Shown in pieces: positions 24,600-35,421 of a stretch of DNA of 64,000 nucleotides. Each line of letters opens with the position of its first letter. Position 1 is the stretch's first letter. This DNA comes from Symsagittifera roscoffensis. Its lineage: Eukaryota > Xenacoelomorpha > Acoela > Convolutidae. Location of the stretch: NCBI RefSeq assembly GCF_963678635.1, contig NC_087067.1, positions 25,923,547 through 25,987,546 on the forward strand. The letters run 5' to 3'. The translations under genes and the position numbers were made by a program. A model generated the notes under the pieces. The model ran no database searches. It was not told the DNA's origin and was given only the letters and a program-made list of their open reading frames with translations.

Positions 24600-25420
24600 C
24601 TGTTGCAGTGAATTGCGTACAGTGTTTAGTTGTGCCAAAGAACCTGTTTAGTGTATTTTTTTGTGAATCAATCAAATCACACCAGATTACTTTGAACAAA
24701 AATGAAGTTTGTGACTTAGCTTGCCTTAAATTGTCGTTGATCTTTTTCAGGTCAACAAAATTGATTTTCTGAGCTCTTTCGAAGCTTACAAAAGTTGCAC
24801 CTTTGACAAATTTTGAGAAACGAGCCAAATTGCTGGTTTTAAATACGTTTTGGGCAAAAGACTCCTTTTTCTTCAAAATTGGGTTATTGGTGCCAAATAC
24901 GCCTGCGCAGAAAGCTTTAGCTAGTCGTATGAACAAAAAACACGTCGTAAATCAGCAGGCTCAATTTAGGGGAAAAGTACCACGTACCAAAAATGAAGTT
25001 TTTGTCTTATAGAAGGTTTTAACCGAAAAATTTATTTTTTTGGTGCGCGTCCTCATGAAAATTGGTATTTATTGGCATCGTAGACACCTTCAAATCTATT
25101 TTAGGGTTGGTGGTAAAAAGGGTAGAACCTTGGTTGATAGTAGTATAGAAATCCCGAGTTGGTCGAAACCCCCTTCCACCAAGCAGCGGGTTTAAGGGCA
25201 TTGTCCACTTACAGCGTCCCTCCCCTTTGATAATTTTTTGCACCCATTTTTGACTGACCGACCCTCTGTTGGCTGAAATTTGTCCTTAGGCGCCTTCAGG
25301 GCCAATATATAGTTGTTCTAAAAGGGTAGCCGAGCGCCAAAAAACTAGATTTTGTTGGTCAAAACCTTCCACAAGTGCTCTTTTTTGGCCGCCTATTCTT
25401 TTCTACATTTGGTCAAAGTT
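24600..25420. repeat. Family C dispersed repeat remnants
   Basis: Contains the core GGTCAACAAAATTGATTTTC at about 24750, which recurs in variant form at 3135, 28517, 47659, 51364 and 55063. Near 25285 it has GGCGCCTTCAGGGCCAATAT, shared with about 9320. No intact ORF. It looks like overlapping old insertions. Confidence 0.5.
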
Positions 25421-26180
25421 GGATCTTTATAATGTTTGGTGGAAATATCAGCAAATCAGTTTTTTCGACCTTAAAAAAACCGCACCTGGATACAAGCTAT
25501 TTGAATAAATTAATGCAAATATCAAAAACGGACGTTTAATTGCCAAAATAATGGTCCCTAAATACGCTTAAATGGCCCGTAAATCAACGCCAACTGAAAA
25601 ATAAATGGATTCCCCTGCTTTCCGTTTTTATCTAATTAACATTTAATCGATTGACGTCACAAACTTTGTTCTTTTGGAAGTGTTGCAAGATTTTTGGGTT
25701 GTGAACTTATGATTAAAAGTGCACTCGAATTAGATTTGATCAGTTTAAAAATCTTTTTTCGAACTTGCCTTTGCACTGAGACTAATTTTAATTGTGTCTA
25801 AAGGGCGGCTATTGAAAAAGTTAACCTATTCATTGTTTCGCAGTAAATGCTATTGAATCCAGGCTCAGAAACTACTTATTTAATCTTCTATTGTCTGAGT
25901 CTTCTGATGACAGTCTTGACAATATTATTTTTTGCACCGAGTTGTATGAATTAATTTAGGGGTTTTTACCTTGGTTGGAGTTTTTTCACACAATAGATCT
26001 CTCGTAGTAAACCTCGTTCACTATTTCAAGACTTATGAAGTGATCATTTTCCAATGGTTCACTGAACCAATTATTATTATCCTTGCATTAAAAATTTAAT
26101 TGAATTTGTATTTCCTCTAGTGTCGATAAAATTGAGATTTAAAAAAATAAGTTCAGTTGTTTTAACCAACTTCTGTAATA
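25421..26180. other. Intergenic DNA upstream of the membrane-protein ORF
   Basis: A+T-rich with no gene seen. An acceptor-like GTTCAG lies about 25 bases before the ATG at 26181 and may join a 5' leader. Confidence 0.35.
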
Positions 26181-26615
26181 ATGAATTTCAATTCTACAGT
26201 TGGCACAATAGCGGATGGTGAAATAACGACTGATGCGACTGATTTCATAATGCAGTATTATGGAATCTGGATTTATTCTGCAGGAATCTTCATGCTTCTT
26301 ATTCTCTTATTACTCGTATTCTTGCCTCTAACTGTGACGATTAGAAATGGTTGGACGCGAGAAAGTGTTCCACTCATTCTGGTACAGCCACCATCACTAG
26401 ATGACGTCATTGCTTCCGAAAACCCAGAATTGGGCAACTCCCGCAATACCTCTCGGATAATTAACGACACAAACAAGACCAAACCAGAACTGGAAATGCC
26501 ACTGTTGCCCAAAACTGCTCAGAACGACGCTAACGATCACGCTGCAATGACTCAGTTAAACGGAAAACTCTCGATGAGCTGTGAGGTTTTTGAAAATGCT
26601 ATTGATGAGCCTTGA
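26181..26615 (+). CDS. Small single-pass membrane protein, family unknown
   Basis: 144 codons, ATG to TGA, with balanced codon use and a higher G+C than the flanks. Residues 1-24 are polar with one N-glycosylation motif (NST at 4). Residues 28-53 form one strong membrane segment (IWIYSAGIFMLLILLLLVFL at its core). The remainder is a hydrophilic tail of about 90 residues with acidic and Asn/Thr-rich parts (NTS and NDT sites) and several Pro residues. There is no cleavable signal peptide, so an N-out/C-in type III topology is likely: the segment is followed by the positive TVTIRNGWTR. I do not recognise a family; the layout resembles small single-pass accessory subunits, but no diagnostic motif is visible. 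An intron towards a further exon cannot be excluded. Confidence 0.55.
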   Translation: MNFNSTVGTIADGEITTDATDFIMQYYGIWIYSAGIFMLLILLLLVFLPLTVTIRNGWTRESVPLILVQPPSLDDVIASENPELGNSRNTSRIINDTNKTKPELEMPLLPKTAQNDANDHAAMTQLNGKLSMSCEVFENAIDEP

Positions 26616-27035
26616 TGAAAAGTCACAGCGTTTCTCGAGTAACTTACTATTTGACCCAATTTTCTCAATTATGAACTTTTTGAGCAGTAATTTTGATTAT
26701 GCTTCATTAGCAGTTGCTTAAAACGGGCCCTGGTCCTTCCCAAGAACCTTATTGTTTACGGATTATTTCTGGCCTAAAAAGTATCATTTTTGGTCATTTC
26801 GGGTGCGGTTGTGTGAACTAAATATGGCGCTGAGAAAACAAATATTTTCTATTTAAAATAGACAGCAACATAATAAGGTTGCTATATTTTATCAAGAGGG
26901 GATGCTAGCATTAGCATTACACCGACACAGTGCTCGATAAGTTTTGATAAATTTCATCCGTTTCTTAAATTTTGATATGGAGTTTATGAATTGAATTTTA
27001 TAAGTTTTTCATCTGATTTATTTATAAAAAACAGT

Positions 27036-27231
27036 CAAAAATGTTTCCGAAGTCTTTTATCGCTTATTAGAAGAGAAGATACTGCAGGAGAAAATTGTAT
27101 GTTTGTTTTTTGTTCAGGGTTTTTGTTGGCTACATTTGAGTCAGTTCGAGAAGTACTGTCCGTACCGAAGAGCTAAGAAGTTCAAGGAGAACATTTCTGA
27201 AATCTTCACTATCTATAAAATGTTAGATCAG
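27036..27231 (+). CDS. Orphan exon candidate
   Basis: An open stretch after AACAG (27031-27035) ends at the donor CAG|GTTG (27232). It reads as an amphipathic, Lys/Glu-rich helix-like peptide including EVFYRLLEEKILQEKIVC, GFCWLHLSQFEKYCPYRRA and KFKENISEIFTIYKMLDQ. An alternative start is the acceptor at 27116-27117, giving a phase-0 exon of 38 codons (27118-27231). The composition looks coding. No family is recognised and no partner exon was found. It could belong to the same gene as the ORF at 26181, but I found no good donor there. Confidence 0.35.
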
Positions 27232-27418
27232 GTTGTTTTTGCCTTTTCCTTTTTTGAACTGTTGGTGGCAAAAGAAAGCTTGAAAAATGATAAATGTAAC
27301 GGTATTTTGAGTTTCGTTTGGAAAGTGTAGGTTTTGTGACATACAAATTTTACGAACGAGACTGTCATTTGAGATCTCTTGAGAGTAATTGTCCATAAAG
27401 ATGATCAAGTCTGCAAAT

Positions 27419-27553
27419 TTATCCGGTAGTTTCTGCGATGAGTAGGAAATGATTGTTATCAGTTGGTGTTGAAGTAATCATAGACACAGTTGCAAATATT
27501 GCACAAACAATGATGATGACTACGACCCACGTCAATTTATTCAATCCAAAAAC
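27419..27553 (-). CDS. Candidate terminal exon with a membrane segment
   Basis: On the minus strand a good acceptor (TTTTATAG, AG 27555-27554) is followed by 44 codons and TAA at 27421-27419. The peptide holds one membrane segment (WVVVIIIVCAIFATVSMI) and a short polar tail. Upstream exons were not found. It overlaps no other candidate on this strand, but a single short exon is weak support. Confidence 0.25.
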   Translation of the reverse strand, partial: VFGLNKLTWVVVIIIVCAIFATVSMITSTPTDNNHFLLIAETTG

Positions 27554-27599
27554 CTATAAAATACAAGACTATTTATGTGTAATCAGGCTACATTTTTAG

Positions 27600-28040
27600 T
27601 AACTATTTTTCTTGGTAGTTAAAGAGTAACTATTCGGGCCTCATTTTGATTACCTCAAGTGAAGCTCGTCGAGGGACATTATAAAAAGCCGTTCAGCCGT
27701 AGCTTGGATTACAAAAATATCAAAAAGTTGTCTTGGTCGAATAAATGGGTCTGAATTTTTCCGTTTTTCACACCTGACACTAATAGCTGACAGTTTCATG
27801 TGACACTGACATCTAAATTTTTGAAGAAACTTTAACGTTATTACTCTAGCGTCCAGCGTAGTGTAGTGTATTAGTGCGAACTTTCTTTTTTATAACCTAA
27901 CTCACAAATAAAAGTATTCATTGAAAGTGGAAAATGTTCAATTATTTGAGGGTACTTTTATTATAATAACGATCTAGCATTGGAAATTTCATAGCATCTG
28001 TTCTCTGCTTTATTTGTGGCTAGTATTTGTGATGTATTAA
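27600..28040. other. A+T-rich intergenic DNA, no gene seen
   Basis: No repeats, splice-supported ORFs or RNA genes that I can support. Confidence 0.4.
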
Positions 28041-28110
28041 GAGTAAGTGGCTGAGTGATTACTGTGCGAGAATCATTATCTCAAAGTCGCAGATCAAATC
28101 TAAGACGTAG
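28041..28110 (+). repeat. Decayed tRNA-like SINE head
   Basis: A-box-like GTGGCTGAGTGATTA is followed at tRNA distance by AGATCAAATCT, a degraded B box. It resembles the Ser/Leu-type head at 2373. Confidence 0.4.
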
Positions 28111-28249
28111 CCAAATTTATACTATTTCGAGGCCTTTTTCTTGTTTTTTTATTGCACTTTATAGAGCTGCTGTTTTGTCGTGTTCTCGCTATTGCTTACG
28201 AAACCTAGCTTCGCCTCTGTGTTTATGATTGTTGTGGAGAAGAGAATAG

Positions 28250-28460
28250 CAATATATCATTTGAAAAACCTTTCTGTCGTGATCCGAACGAAATATGAAA
28301 AATCAACACTTAAGATCTGTGTCGAAAAAAGCTGGTTTGAATTTTTTTATGGAGTTTTATTATAATTTCGAACTAATAAAACAAATTTAAGTGGTATTAA
28401 AACTTATTTTTACTCTAATGAAACGCTACATAAAGCTTCTCTATCGCTACATAAAATTTT
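28250..28460 (+). repeat. Family A repeat, partial copy
   Basis: Contains TCTGTCGTGATCCGAACGA and GTGTCGAAAAAAGC, corresponding to the middle blocks of family A, preceded by the CTTCGCCTCTGTG motif also seen near families A and B. Confidence 0.45.
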
Positions 28461-28499
28461 CTTGAGGGGGTGGATTCTCAGTTTTTTTCCAAAATTTTG

Positions 28500-28880
28500 C
28501 CATCGTTTTTGTTTTGGTTTGACCAAAATGATTTTCCGAGCGCTTACAGAACACTATTTAGACCCTAATTCGACAAAAAAATTTTGCGCGAATGCAATTT
28601 TTGACCTGAGAAAAAAATCCCTCATTGTTGACCTGCAAACAGGTCAAAACAGGTTCTCAGACACTTTGGACATTTTTGACCAAAAAATTGCGTTTTTTGG
28701 CGCAATTCCCCTCAAAATTCGTTTAGTTTGGTGTCGAAGGCGTCTCAAGAAACATTGAAGTGTTGGTCGGCCGAAAATGAGTTTCATAAAATAATACCAA
28801 AGAGGTGCCTTTTGGCGGTTAATGAGAAAGTCGAATCCCCCCTCCCTAAAGTCGCTCCTGTTCAGTTCCATTACGGATAA
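28500..28880 (+). repeat. Family C repeat copy
   Basis: Contains TTTGACCAAAATGATTTTCC and, near 28832, GTCGAATCCCCCCTCCC, both shared with other family C copies. The ORFs crossing it are fortuitous. Confidence 0.45.
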
Positions 28881-30087
28881 GTTTTGTTTTTAATTTGAGA
28901 CCGTTTATTTCATGTTAAGGAAGTGTTTGTTGCTCTTTGCCATTTTAAAAGCAAAGGGGATTTCAAATTAGTTACAATTTACATGCCCTGTAATTTAAAC
29001 TGGCTCCCTATCTTACAAGTTGCCTAATTGCCATTTTTTTCAGTAAAGTGGGCTTGAAGTGAAATATATTACAATTTACGTGCTCGCTAATTCAAAGTGG
29101 CAATTCAAATTTTCAACCCTAAGACAGTTAATTATTTTAAATATGATCTGAACTTTTCAAAATGCTATTTTTCGTAAGCTAGAATGTGATACCTGTTTTT
29201 TCACCTTTCCAATTTTTAAGTGAAAAAGCTAGTGTACTAATTTGTAATTTACCGGTAGCAATGCGACAGTAAAAACACTGCCCCTGGAGAGAACAATATG
29301 AGGAGTATTTTGACTCGTTTAACTGTCCCTGAAAACTAAACGTAAGAAGATTATGTGGAAAAGGGAGATTTCTTTTTAAAAAATAACTCAAACAATTTTT
29401 TTTTGAAAAATTTAGTTTAGAAAAAAGTTTGAAAAAACGTCAGAAGTTCTGTTAATTCAGGGATTGTATATGAGGAGACAATTAGTTTTTTTGAGCAAAC
29501 TCAGACGAAATTTTGGACTAGATTCTAATAGGCTGAGCGCCAAATTGGCTCCATGTAAACACTAATGAGAGAAAAGGTTTATCCGCTGGCTAGTGTCAAT
29601 CATTTTCAAAAAAGACGAAGAAAATTTATCGCAGTTCATCAAGAGGTAATTTTGAAAAATTTGCTGTAAAACTTTCATAAGTTGAGAAAATAGGAAATAA
29701 AACCTTTATTTGTTGGGAAGACTCTTAATGTTTTTTTTTGTGAACCTAGCAACTTTTATCTTTACTCAAAAACTTTTTGAAAATCTGTTTTGGAAGCAGT
29801 TTTATGAGCTATATTTCTATACTTGCTAATTTTATTTCCATGGGTCAAGTAAAATTGAATTGCCTGATTTTTGCCGACAAAAACTCAGCTTTTAAAAACC
29901 TTTTCAAACCACTATCAAGATTTCTTTATAGTGGTCTCTATCAAAGTCTCTCTATTCTAAGAAACTCATTTTTTGCCTAATGCAATATACAACTCCAAGA
30001 TAATGATAAACACTTTGTTACAACCAAAAAGTGATCTGGAAAGTGTAACAACCACTTTTTTCTTCTGAGTTTTTTTCTAAAAAAAAC
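28881..30087. other. A+T-rich intergenic DNA, no gene seen
   Basis: Only homopolymer-rich short ORFs; nothing supported. Confidence 0.4.
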
Positions 30088-30580
30088 TTATTAACAATCT
30101 GCATTTATCTGGACCTACTGGTAAACGATTATTTTGGGACCGTGTTACCGCATTTCTTAGATTAATTTCTTAGATCTTCGTTTAGATCTTAATTTTCTGT
30201 TTTCTTTGTTTGGAGGAATATTTGTCAGTGTAGTTGATTTCTTAGTCAGTACAAGTTGTATGGCTCTAGGAGTTTCTTAAAATAATTTTACATATATGCA
30301 GACAATATATATTTTTTTCTGAATTGAAAACTTATTAACAATCTGCATTTATCTGGACCTACTGGTAAACGATTATTTTGCTACCGTATTACCGCATTTC
30401 TTAGATTAATTTCTTAGATCTTGTTTAAATCTTAATTTTCTGTTTTCTTTTTTGGAGGAATAATTGTCAGCGTAGTTTAGACAATTATTCCTCCTAGAGC
30501 CATACAAGTTTTATGGCTCTAGGAGTTTCTTAAAATAATTTTAAATATACGCATACAATGTAATTTTTTTCTGAATTTTT
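30088..30580 (+). repeat. Two-copy tandem repeat, 243-base unit, with a perfect hairpin
   Basis: CTTATTAACAATCTGCATTT starts at 30088 and again at 30331. Both copies continue with GGACCTACTGGTAAACG and CTTAGATTAATTTCTTAG. In the second copy a segment has been inverted, giving a perfect 14-base stem (30491-30504 with 30512-30525; arm CTCCTAGAGCCATA) around a 7-base loop. Confidence 0.75.
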
Positions 30581-31369
30581 GTGTGTTTGAAACCGTATTT
30601 ACCATTGTTGTCTTTTTTCAAATTAATTTACATTTATTTAATTTTGCTAGTTGCAGTTTATACTCGATTTAATGCTCGGTTTTTATTCTATTGATTTTTC
30701 TGACAATCAATTTTTCTACACAATCATTTCTTCTAAATTGTTATTTCGTATCGGAAAGTTTTGAAAGAACCGAGCCGATTTAATGCTGTTTTCTGTTGTC
30801 ATGATAGAAGAAGTAAAAAAAATTTTCCCATGTCTTGGAGAAATCCGTTATCAAGCGCAGCAAGTTTTAAAATTTAAAGCTTCTCTAGGTTCTCAAAAAT
30901 GTTTTTAGTCGAATACTTTTGGCTTTATTGTGATAATTATTGTTTCCTTTTAAAAATTATTGTTGTTGGCCACGGTGTTTAAAAAGAGTTAAAGTTTTTT
31001 AAGGAAAAACTTTTTTTGCTTTATTATTCAATGATTTTTATAAATATTTTTCTTTTTGGTTTTAAGACTGGGCTGTTTTATTCTTCTGAAACTGGTTTAT
31101 AACGCTTGCCATTAGCAAGCATTATCAAACCAGAATGTAGACTTTTTTCGGGTTAACAACTAGCTTAACAAAATCAGTTGAATGAATTGCTGCTATGCTG
31201 CTGACGTGCTCAATTCAATTAAAATGTAAATTTAACTACTGGGTGCAATGTTTGTTTCTGGAACTTGTTCAGAATTAGATTGATTGTTTTGTCGGCTTCA
31301 TGGATTTCGTCCCAATTTTTTCAGCTTACTTGCCTGAATTATTAAATTTTTAAATAATTTCTCTAAATT

Positions 31370-32350
31370 GCTTCGTAATAAATTCAAACACAAGGTGAGG
31401 TTTTGGGTTCAATCGAAACAATTGGTTGTGCAACGCTCCCCTGCGTGATCAATTATGTCAATTTTTTTTCACCCAAAAGTTAGGTTTCTCGGATAAAAAA
31501 AAACAATTATTTTTTGCTGACCATTATCTGATTTTTTTACCTTTCTCGAAAACTACCCGCCCAAATCTGAGATTTTTCATTCAATGGAAACAATGGTTTG
31601 TGGGACAGTCCCCTGCAAAAATGGATTTTTCGACCGTTTTTTGAATTTTTATTGTTGCTCACAAACTACACTTCCAAATCTGGGTTTTTTAGTTCAACCA
31701 AAATAAACCGATTTGGAAGTGCCCCTGCATAATCAACTAAGCTCAAATAATTGTTTTTTCTACCGTTTTTTGAAACTATTTCACTTTTCTCAAAAACTAC
31801 GCTCTGAAATCTGAGTTTTTGCGTTCAATCGAAATAACAGGTTATGTGAATTTTTTCTGCTTAAGCAACCACGATCTTATTTTTGCAGAAAAGAAGTTAA
31901 TGATTTCGGAAATTCAACTTTTTGAATTTTGACCATTTTTTTAAAGAAACTTTTGGCTTTTCTTTTAAACTACCGTCAAATCTGAGATGAAGGTTTCAAT
32001 CGAATGAACCGGTTGCGAGATTTTTCTCGTAGAAGCGGGATATCCTTAAAATAATTGTCTTTGGTAAGTTTTCAATTTCACCCTTCTCTTTTATTTTAGT
32101 AGAGAAACAACTAAGGTTTTGGGCTGTCCAATTTTTGAAATTAGCCATTTCATCTCAAATCAATATAAAAAATTTATAAAATCACCTACATCCTGCTTTA
32201 TCTGGGTCCCTATTTATGTTTTATCGAGACATACGAAAGTTTTGTGTCTTGTTTTTTTTCACCATTTATACTTTTTTCTGTATGTTTTTTTTGTGTTGTA
32301 TCAGCAAGTGGTGCAATGCTCAGCTTTGCCTCTGTGTTCTATTTTAGTAA
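31370..32350 (+). repeat. Family B repeat, second array
   Basis: Same internal tandem design as 15360-16330: CTTTCTCGAAAACTAC, CAAATCTGAG, TTCAATCGAAATAACAGG and TTCTGCTTAAGCAACC blocks at about 125-base spacing. It ends with GGTTTTGGGCTGTCC and TTATCGAGACATACGAA. Confidence 0.6.
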
Positions 32351-32864
32351 CCTAGGCATCAAGTTAAGCTAGAGGAGGTCGAATGAAATGTAGTCGAAAA
32401 ATTATGAAGTGCACTTGTACGTTATCTTGGCTTTTTTCTTTTCAGTTCCAGACTAATTTTGTGATTCATTTTGCTCATGGGCTACGGAAATGTCAAAAAA
32501 TTCGAGCTGGGTAAAAGTGCGTTCGGAAAACGCAGGGATTCGCCCTGATGCGATGAGGGTGACCTCTGCTGATTAAAAATTACTTTAAGCCGATATTTAC
32601 TCTTGTGAGTAATTTGCAACTTGATAGAAACTTCACTTTTGTTCAGCTTCTAGCTTTTGATATGTTTTAATTGGGTTTTGCCTCTGTGAGGTACTTAAAA
32701 CTAACGAATCAGGATCCAGACAACTGAAGATTTGCTCGAATTCATCAGTTCGAAATATGATAGCGTGACGAACAGACGGGTTAATAATTCAAAACTTATG
32801 GATGAACCCTCTCGGATAAAAAATGATTATTTGGGAAAAATTGCTGAAATCCCTTATTACTGTA

Positions 32865-33737
32865 TAAATCTACTTGGTAAATCAGCTTAATTTTCAGTTA
32901 AATAAATTTTATATCAATTATTCATATCAATAATACAGTGCTGATTTAAATTAACCGGACAAAACGAGCTAAACTTCAAATTTAAAACGCGTTTATCTCT
33001 AATAGGATTGAGTTTAGGTGAAAACTTATGATGACAAAACTTGCTTAAAATTTTAGCAGGATTATTATGGTGTAATTTGTTTTGCGAAATTCGGGCCCAA
33101 AGTTTTACCCCAAAAATGGGTCATTTTGGCTTTTCTTAGTTAATCAAAAATTACGCCGAAAATACCCAGTCGATCACAGACATAATTATATCAAAGTGAG
33201 CCCCTTACGTAGCCCAACAAACTTTAAACAGGGTATTTTCTCCAAAAAAAACTACAAATTGTTTAAAAATTGTTTTTAAATAAAAAATTGGTATTTTATA
33301 TAGTAAAAACGACCTTTTTTGTCTATCAAACAAAAATAAATTAACTTATACAGTATTTTGGAGATTATACCCTCTTAAAGTTTGTTAAGCTACGTAAGGG
33401 GCTCACTTTGATATAATTATGTCTGTGATCGAGTGGGTATTTTCGGCGTAGTTTTTGATTAACTAAGAAAAGCCAAAATGACCCATTTTTGGGGTAAAAC
33501 TTTGGGCCCGAATTTCGCAAAACAAATTACACCATAATAATCCTGCTAAAATTTTCAGCAAGTTTTGTCATCATAAGTTTTCACCTAAATTCAATCCTAT
33601 TAGAGATAAACGCGTTTCAAATTTGAAGTTTAGCTCGTTTTGTCCGGTTAATTTAAATCAGCACTGTATTATTGATATGAATAATTGATATAAAATTTAT
33701 TTAACTGATAATTAAGCTGATTTACCAAGTAGATTTA
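32865..33737. repeat. 873-base near-perfect palindrome containing a TA-flanked MITE
   Basis: The left arm 32865-33247 is the reverse complement of 33356-33737, with few mismatches, around a 108-base A+T-rich spacer. Inside the arms the sequence CAGTGCTGATTTAAATTAAC starts at 32936 after TA, and its complement ends at 33666 before TA. These are Tc1/mariner-like termini with TA target duplication (32936-33666). The symmetry extends about 70 bases beyond both ends, so the whole locus, not only the element, was duplicated in inverted form. No transposase ORF. Confidence 0.85.
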
Positions 33738-33928
33738 AAATGACCCATTTTTGGGGTAAAATGTTGGGCGCGAATTTCGCTAAACAAATTACGCCATATT
33801 AATCCTGCTAAAATTTTAAGCAAGTTTTGTCTTCATAAGTTTTCACCTAAACTCAATCCAATTTGAGAAAAACGCGTTTTAAATTTCAATTTTAACGCGT
33901 TTTGTCCGGTTAATTTAAATCAGCACTG
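33738..33928 (+). mobile_element. Half copy of the same MITE
   Basis: Begins abruptly at the palindrome edge with AAATGACCCATTTTTGGGG and ends AAATCAGCACTG followed by TA, matching the right half of the element at 33470-33666 with about 10% differences. It is probably the older source or a truncated neighbour. Confidence 0.75.
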
Positions 33929-34416
33929 TAATTGAACTTATATCAATTGAGACTTTTAGACTTTTAGAGACATAAAGTTGGTTAAGATCTGCAATCAGTT
34001 TTTTTTTCAATAATCAACTTTTGTAAAACTCAGTCACGTTTCTTCAACTTCATGATTTTTTCTGGAAATCCACGAACAAAATCATTAAACCTTTCTCATC
34101 TTTTTTTTGAAATAATTCAAACTTTCAAATTCCTTCTAACATAACTTAGTCATCGCGTAAAAGTTGTCTGATGACCATTGGTGACGATGCCTTCTCTAAA
34201 CCTAAAAATTTACCATAAAAAACTAATTACAAATCTTTATCTTCATTTCACTTTATCTTCATTTCAGTTTCCAGATCATTCAAAGTTTATTCCACTGTGT
34301 TCAACGACTCATCAGTGTTAATTCACTTTACTCCAACATTTAATTGACCAAGAAAAAAAGCAAAATCGAACTAAAAACTTTAAAATAGAATCTAACAGCG
34401 CAATCGTGTACTAGGT

Positions 34417-34554
34417 ATGCCCGACCTTGAAATCATAAACTGGACAGATCGCTGCTCTCCACTCCTGAATGCAAAACTAAACTACAAAGAAAAGATTGAT
34501 GACCCCATTTCGGGTGATCTCAGCAGCACACCTAATAAACGATTTTACGTCTAG
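34417..34554 (+). CDS. Short 45-codon ORF of coding-like composition
   Basis: ATG to TAG, 45 residues starting MPDLEIINWTDRCSPLLN. It is balanced in composition and G+C-richer than its flanks. An acceptor-like CTAG lies just upstream (34411-34414), and a donor-like CGG|GTGATC lies inside, so it may be a first or internal exon and not a full gene. No family recognised. Confidence 0.25.
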   Translation: MPDLEIINWTDRCSPLLNAKLNYKEKIDDPISGDLSSTPNKRFYV

Positions 34555-34735
34555 CGGCGTTGAAAGCGCACTATACTGAAACGTGCACTCCGCTCAATTT
34601 TCCTCCGTCTTGTCGCAAAATATTTAATCAAATGAGATTTTTTTTGCAACCAGGGGCGAAATAGTCTTTTAACAGTAGGGAAAGTTATAAGGACAAAGAG
34701 TGTTTATAAATGAATACTCGTACGCAGTAAATGTT

Positions 34736-35390
34736 CTAGTTCAGATCTGAAATAATCTGTTTCAGATCTAAATTTCAGATCTGAATTTGGTTGTGAAATG
34801 TTAAAAAAAGGTTGGATACTTCAAGGGTTATTTCAAATTTAAGTTCAGATTTGATTTTTTTGGATCATTCAGATCAAAAAAGTCTATTTCAGATCCAATT
34901 TTTGATCTAAATTTTTGTTTTTCTGGGTTATATTTGATCTGGAAATCAAATATTCTGACTCAGTTTTTGCTTTTCCTCTGGATTTTATAGCTTCTGCTAG
35001 ATGCTAGCAGTTACTCAGCAAAGTCTCGATTCGGAGACTGCGGAAATGTTTCCCATGAGCATGAGATAAACATCGGAAACGCATAAGTAGCGCATGAAAA
35101 TGAAATATTTGATAAGTTCTAATAAATTTTGAAGTTTTTTAAAAACAGGTTGAACAAGAAATTTAGCTTGGAAAAACTGTTAGTGCAGTTGTTCGATAGT
35201 TTTTTTCACCGCCAAATAATCTAAATAGAATTGCGTATGGCATATTATACAGCAAAAAAAAAAATTCAATGCATGAAATGCAATCATCTTATGATAACAA
35301 AGAGCTTCTTTTTATCAAGATCTGAAATAACGAATTTCAGATTTGGAACTCAACTTATGTAAGAAATAGAGAATTTCAGATCTTGTATTG
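34736..35390. repeat. Cluster of palindromic CAGATCTGAA-type motifs
   Basis: TTCAGATCTGAAAT and close variants occur repeatedly at about 34736-34930 and again at 35320-35390. This is a degenerate simple repeat based on the palindrome CAGATCTG. Confidence 0.55.
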
Positions 35391-35421
35391 AGAATCAGCT
35401 GGGTACGGGTATGCTTGAACG

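Noticed and set aside
32500-32580. Possible C/D-box snoRNA or tRNA-like sequence (GCGATGAGG, CTGCTGA, GGGATTCGCCCT)
   Set aside because: Box spacing is too short and there is no terminal stem; the B-box match is weak.
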